Positions 6,478 through 6,943 of a stretch of 6,943 nucleotides of DNA are shown here, in pieces. Both the position numbers and the translations under genes were made by a program. The notes under the pieces are model-generated. The model had not been told where the DNA came from and did no database searches. It worked only from the letters and a program-made list of their open reading frames with translations. This DNA comes from an uncultured Garciella sp. (GTDB taxonomy: Bacteria; Bacillota; Clostridia; Eubacteriales; Garciellaceae). The stretch covers positions 1-6,943 of the forward strand of contig USMD01000098.1 in NCBI GenBank assembly GCA_900555725.1. The letters run 5' to 3'. Positions within the stretch are counted from its first letter, which is position 1; every line of letters begins with the position of its first letter.

Positions 6478-6730
6478 GAGTTTCATAATAAAATAGAAAA
6501 TAGCCTTGAATAGGAAAAGTAAGTGATTTTACTATCCCAGAGAGAAGTCATCATAGGCTGAGAGTGACTTTGTTCCCTAAAATCATGGAAATGCACCTAG
6601 GAGTCTTTCTTCTGAAATCATAGTAGGAAGAGACGGATGATCCCGTTAAAGAGAAAAAGAGGAGTTTTTGCTCAAATAGAGTGGAACCGCGAATACATCG
6701 TCTCTATATCATGGATATAGAGACTTTTTA
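6478..6730 (+). promoter_or_regulatory. T-box riboswitch, cysteine-specific (tRNA-Cys)
   Basis: This is a T-box leader that senses uncharged tRNA and lets transcription continue when the amino acid is short. The T-box sequence AGAGTGGAACCGCG is at 6678-6691. In stem I the specifier loop has AGTA at 6518-6521 opposite GAA at 6588-6590, then A and the codon TGC (6592-6594, Cys) followed by A. A 7-bp helix (6524-6530 with 6579-6585) stacks above it. Stem III shows ACGG and CCGT arms near 6633-6646. The antiterminator pairs 6677-6681 with 6702-6706 around a UGGAACC bulge and excludes the terminator. UGGA (6682-6685) would pair with UCCA, as expected for tRNA-Cys with U73. The exact 5' edge is approximate. 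The controlled gene is outside the window; cysS or cysE is expected. Confidence 0.93.
6700..6729 (+). terminator. Regulated terminator of the T-box leader
   Basis: An 11-bp perfect stem (6700-6710 with 6714-6724) closed by a three-base loop ATG is followed by five T residues (6725-6729). Its 5' arm shares bases 6700-6706 with the 3' strand of the antiterminator, so the two structures exclude each other. Confidence 0.93.
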
Positions 6731-6736
6731 TTGCTA

Positions 6737-6865
6737 GAGGAAATTGCACAAATAAGATTTTTCTCAAACATGAGTTTGTGCTATATCATATACTATATAT
6801 GATTATCCTATTATATTCTAGATATGGATGATTGAGTTTGAGAAAATCAATTGTGCAATTTCCTC
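6737..6865. repeat. 129-bp near-palindromic MITE-like element
   Basis: The ends are perfect 15-bp inverted repeats (6737-6751 GAGGAAATTGCACAA and 6851-6865). A second inverted pair follows inside, 6756-6769 with 6836-6848 (GATTTTCTCAAAC type, one-base bulge), then 6781-6787 with 6821-6827, which pairs as RNA with one G-U. The AT-rich centre contains a further small hairpin around ATCATAT/ATATGAT. There is no coding frame of note. The shape fits a non-autonomous transposable element or IS-derived remnant. No clear target-site duplication is seen: the flanks are GCTA on the left and AATT on the right. A large structured leader RNA not derived from a transposon is the alternative. The parent element is not identified. 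Confidence 0.7.
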
Positions 6866-6943
6866 AATTAAAAAGACTATCATAAATTTAGATAATTGCG
6901 AAACTTGCAAATAAATTTAAAGTATAATCTATCTAATTAAGTT
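6866..6943. other. AT-rich leader remnant up to the contig end, no gene start seen
   Basis: This 78-bp tail shows neither a ribosome binding site nor a plausible start codon, so the T-box-controlled gene must begin later. A TATAAT hexamer is at 6923-6928, without a properly spaced -35. AAATTTA and TAAATTT form a loose 7-bp inverted pair around TTGCGAAACTTGCAA. I assign no function. Confidence 0.5.

Noticed and set aside
6896..6928. Second promoter near the contig end (TATAAT 6923-6928)
   Set aside because: The nearest -35-like hexamers, TTGCGA and TTGCAA, lie 21 and 12 bp away, both outside the workable range; AT-rich DNA gives such hexamers by chance.
1..6943. CRISPR array, tRNA or rRNA genes, phage or defence genes
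   Set aside because: No regularly spaced repeats, cloverleaf structures, ribosomal RNA motifs or phage/defence families were seen on either strand.

Overview
The window reads as one end of a draft-assembly contig from a low-GC, Gram-positive anaerobe-type genome, most likely class Clostridia. Signs for this are the strongly AT-rich sequence, strong AGGAGG-type ribosome binding sites, dense same-strand gene packing, a T-box riboswitch, and the yacL-ispD-ispF neighbourhood typical of Firmicutes. All eight genes are on the + strand. The first 40 bases are not genomic: they match an Illumina Nextera transposase adapter, so the biological sequence starts at 41.

Layout. A YacL-type membrane protein with PIN and TRAM domains (137-1249) is closed off by a perfect 16-bp-arm hairpin terminator. 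A new extended -10 promoter (about 1361-1369) then starts a run of seven genes: ispD (MEP pathway cytidylyltransferase), the alpha and beta subunits of a thiamine-diphosphate E1 dehydrogenase most like acetoin dehydrogenase (acoA, acoB), a 103-residue zinc-ribbon protein, ispF (the MEP cyclase), a PrcB-like small protein and a secreted DUF1002 protein. Gaps are short (9-55 bp), and no convincing terminator is seen between 1422 and 6357. IspD and IspF catalyse the third and fifth steps of the MEP isoprenoid route; in Bacillus they are adjacent. Here they are split by an E1 pair that has no E2 or E3 partner in the window.

After the DUF1002 gene, a near-perfect sigma-A promoter (6425-6452) drives a T-box leader (about 6478-6730). 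Its specifier reads as TGC (Cys) and its tRNA-acceptor-binding bulge as UGGA, which would pair with a U73-CCA end as in tRNA-Cys. The regulated gene is expected just beyond the window, probably cysS or cysE, which would fit the conserved Firmicutes order. Between the T-box terminator and the end of the window lies a 129-bp near-palindromic, MITE-like element (6737-6865) with 15-bp perfect terminal inverted repeats.

Most genes are recognisable housekeeping families. The items most worth a second look are the orphan E1 pair inside the isoprenoid cluster, the zinc-ribbon protein with an internal 13-residue repeat, and the palindromic element sitting in the leader of the cysteine-regulated gene.
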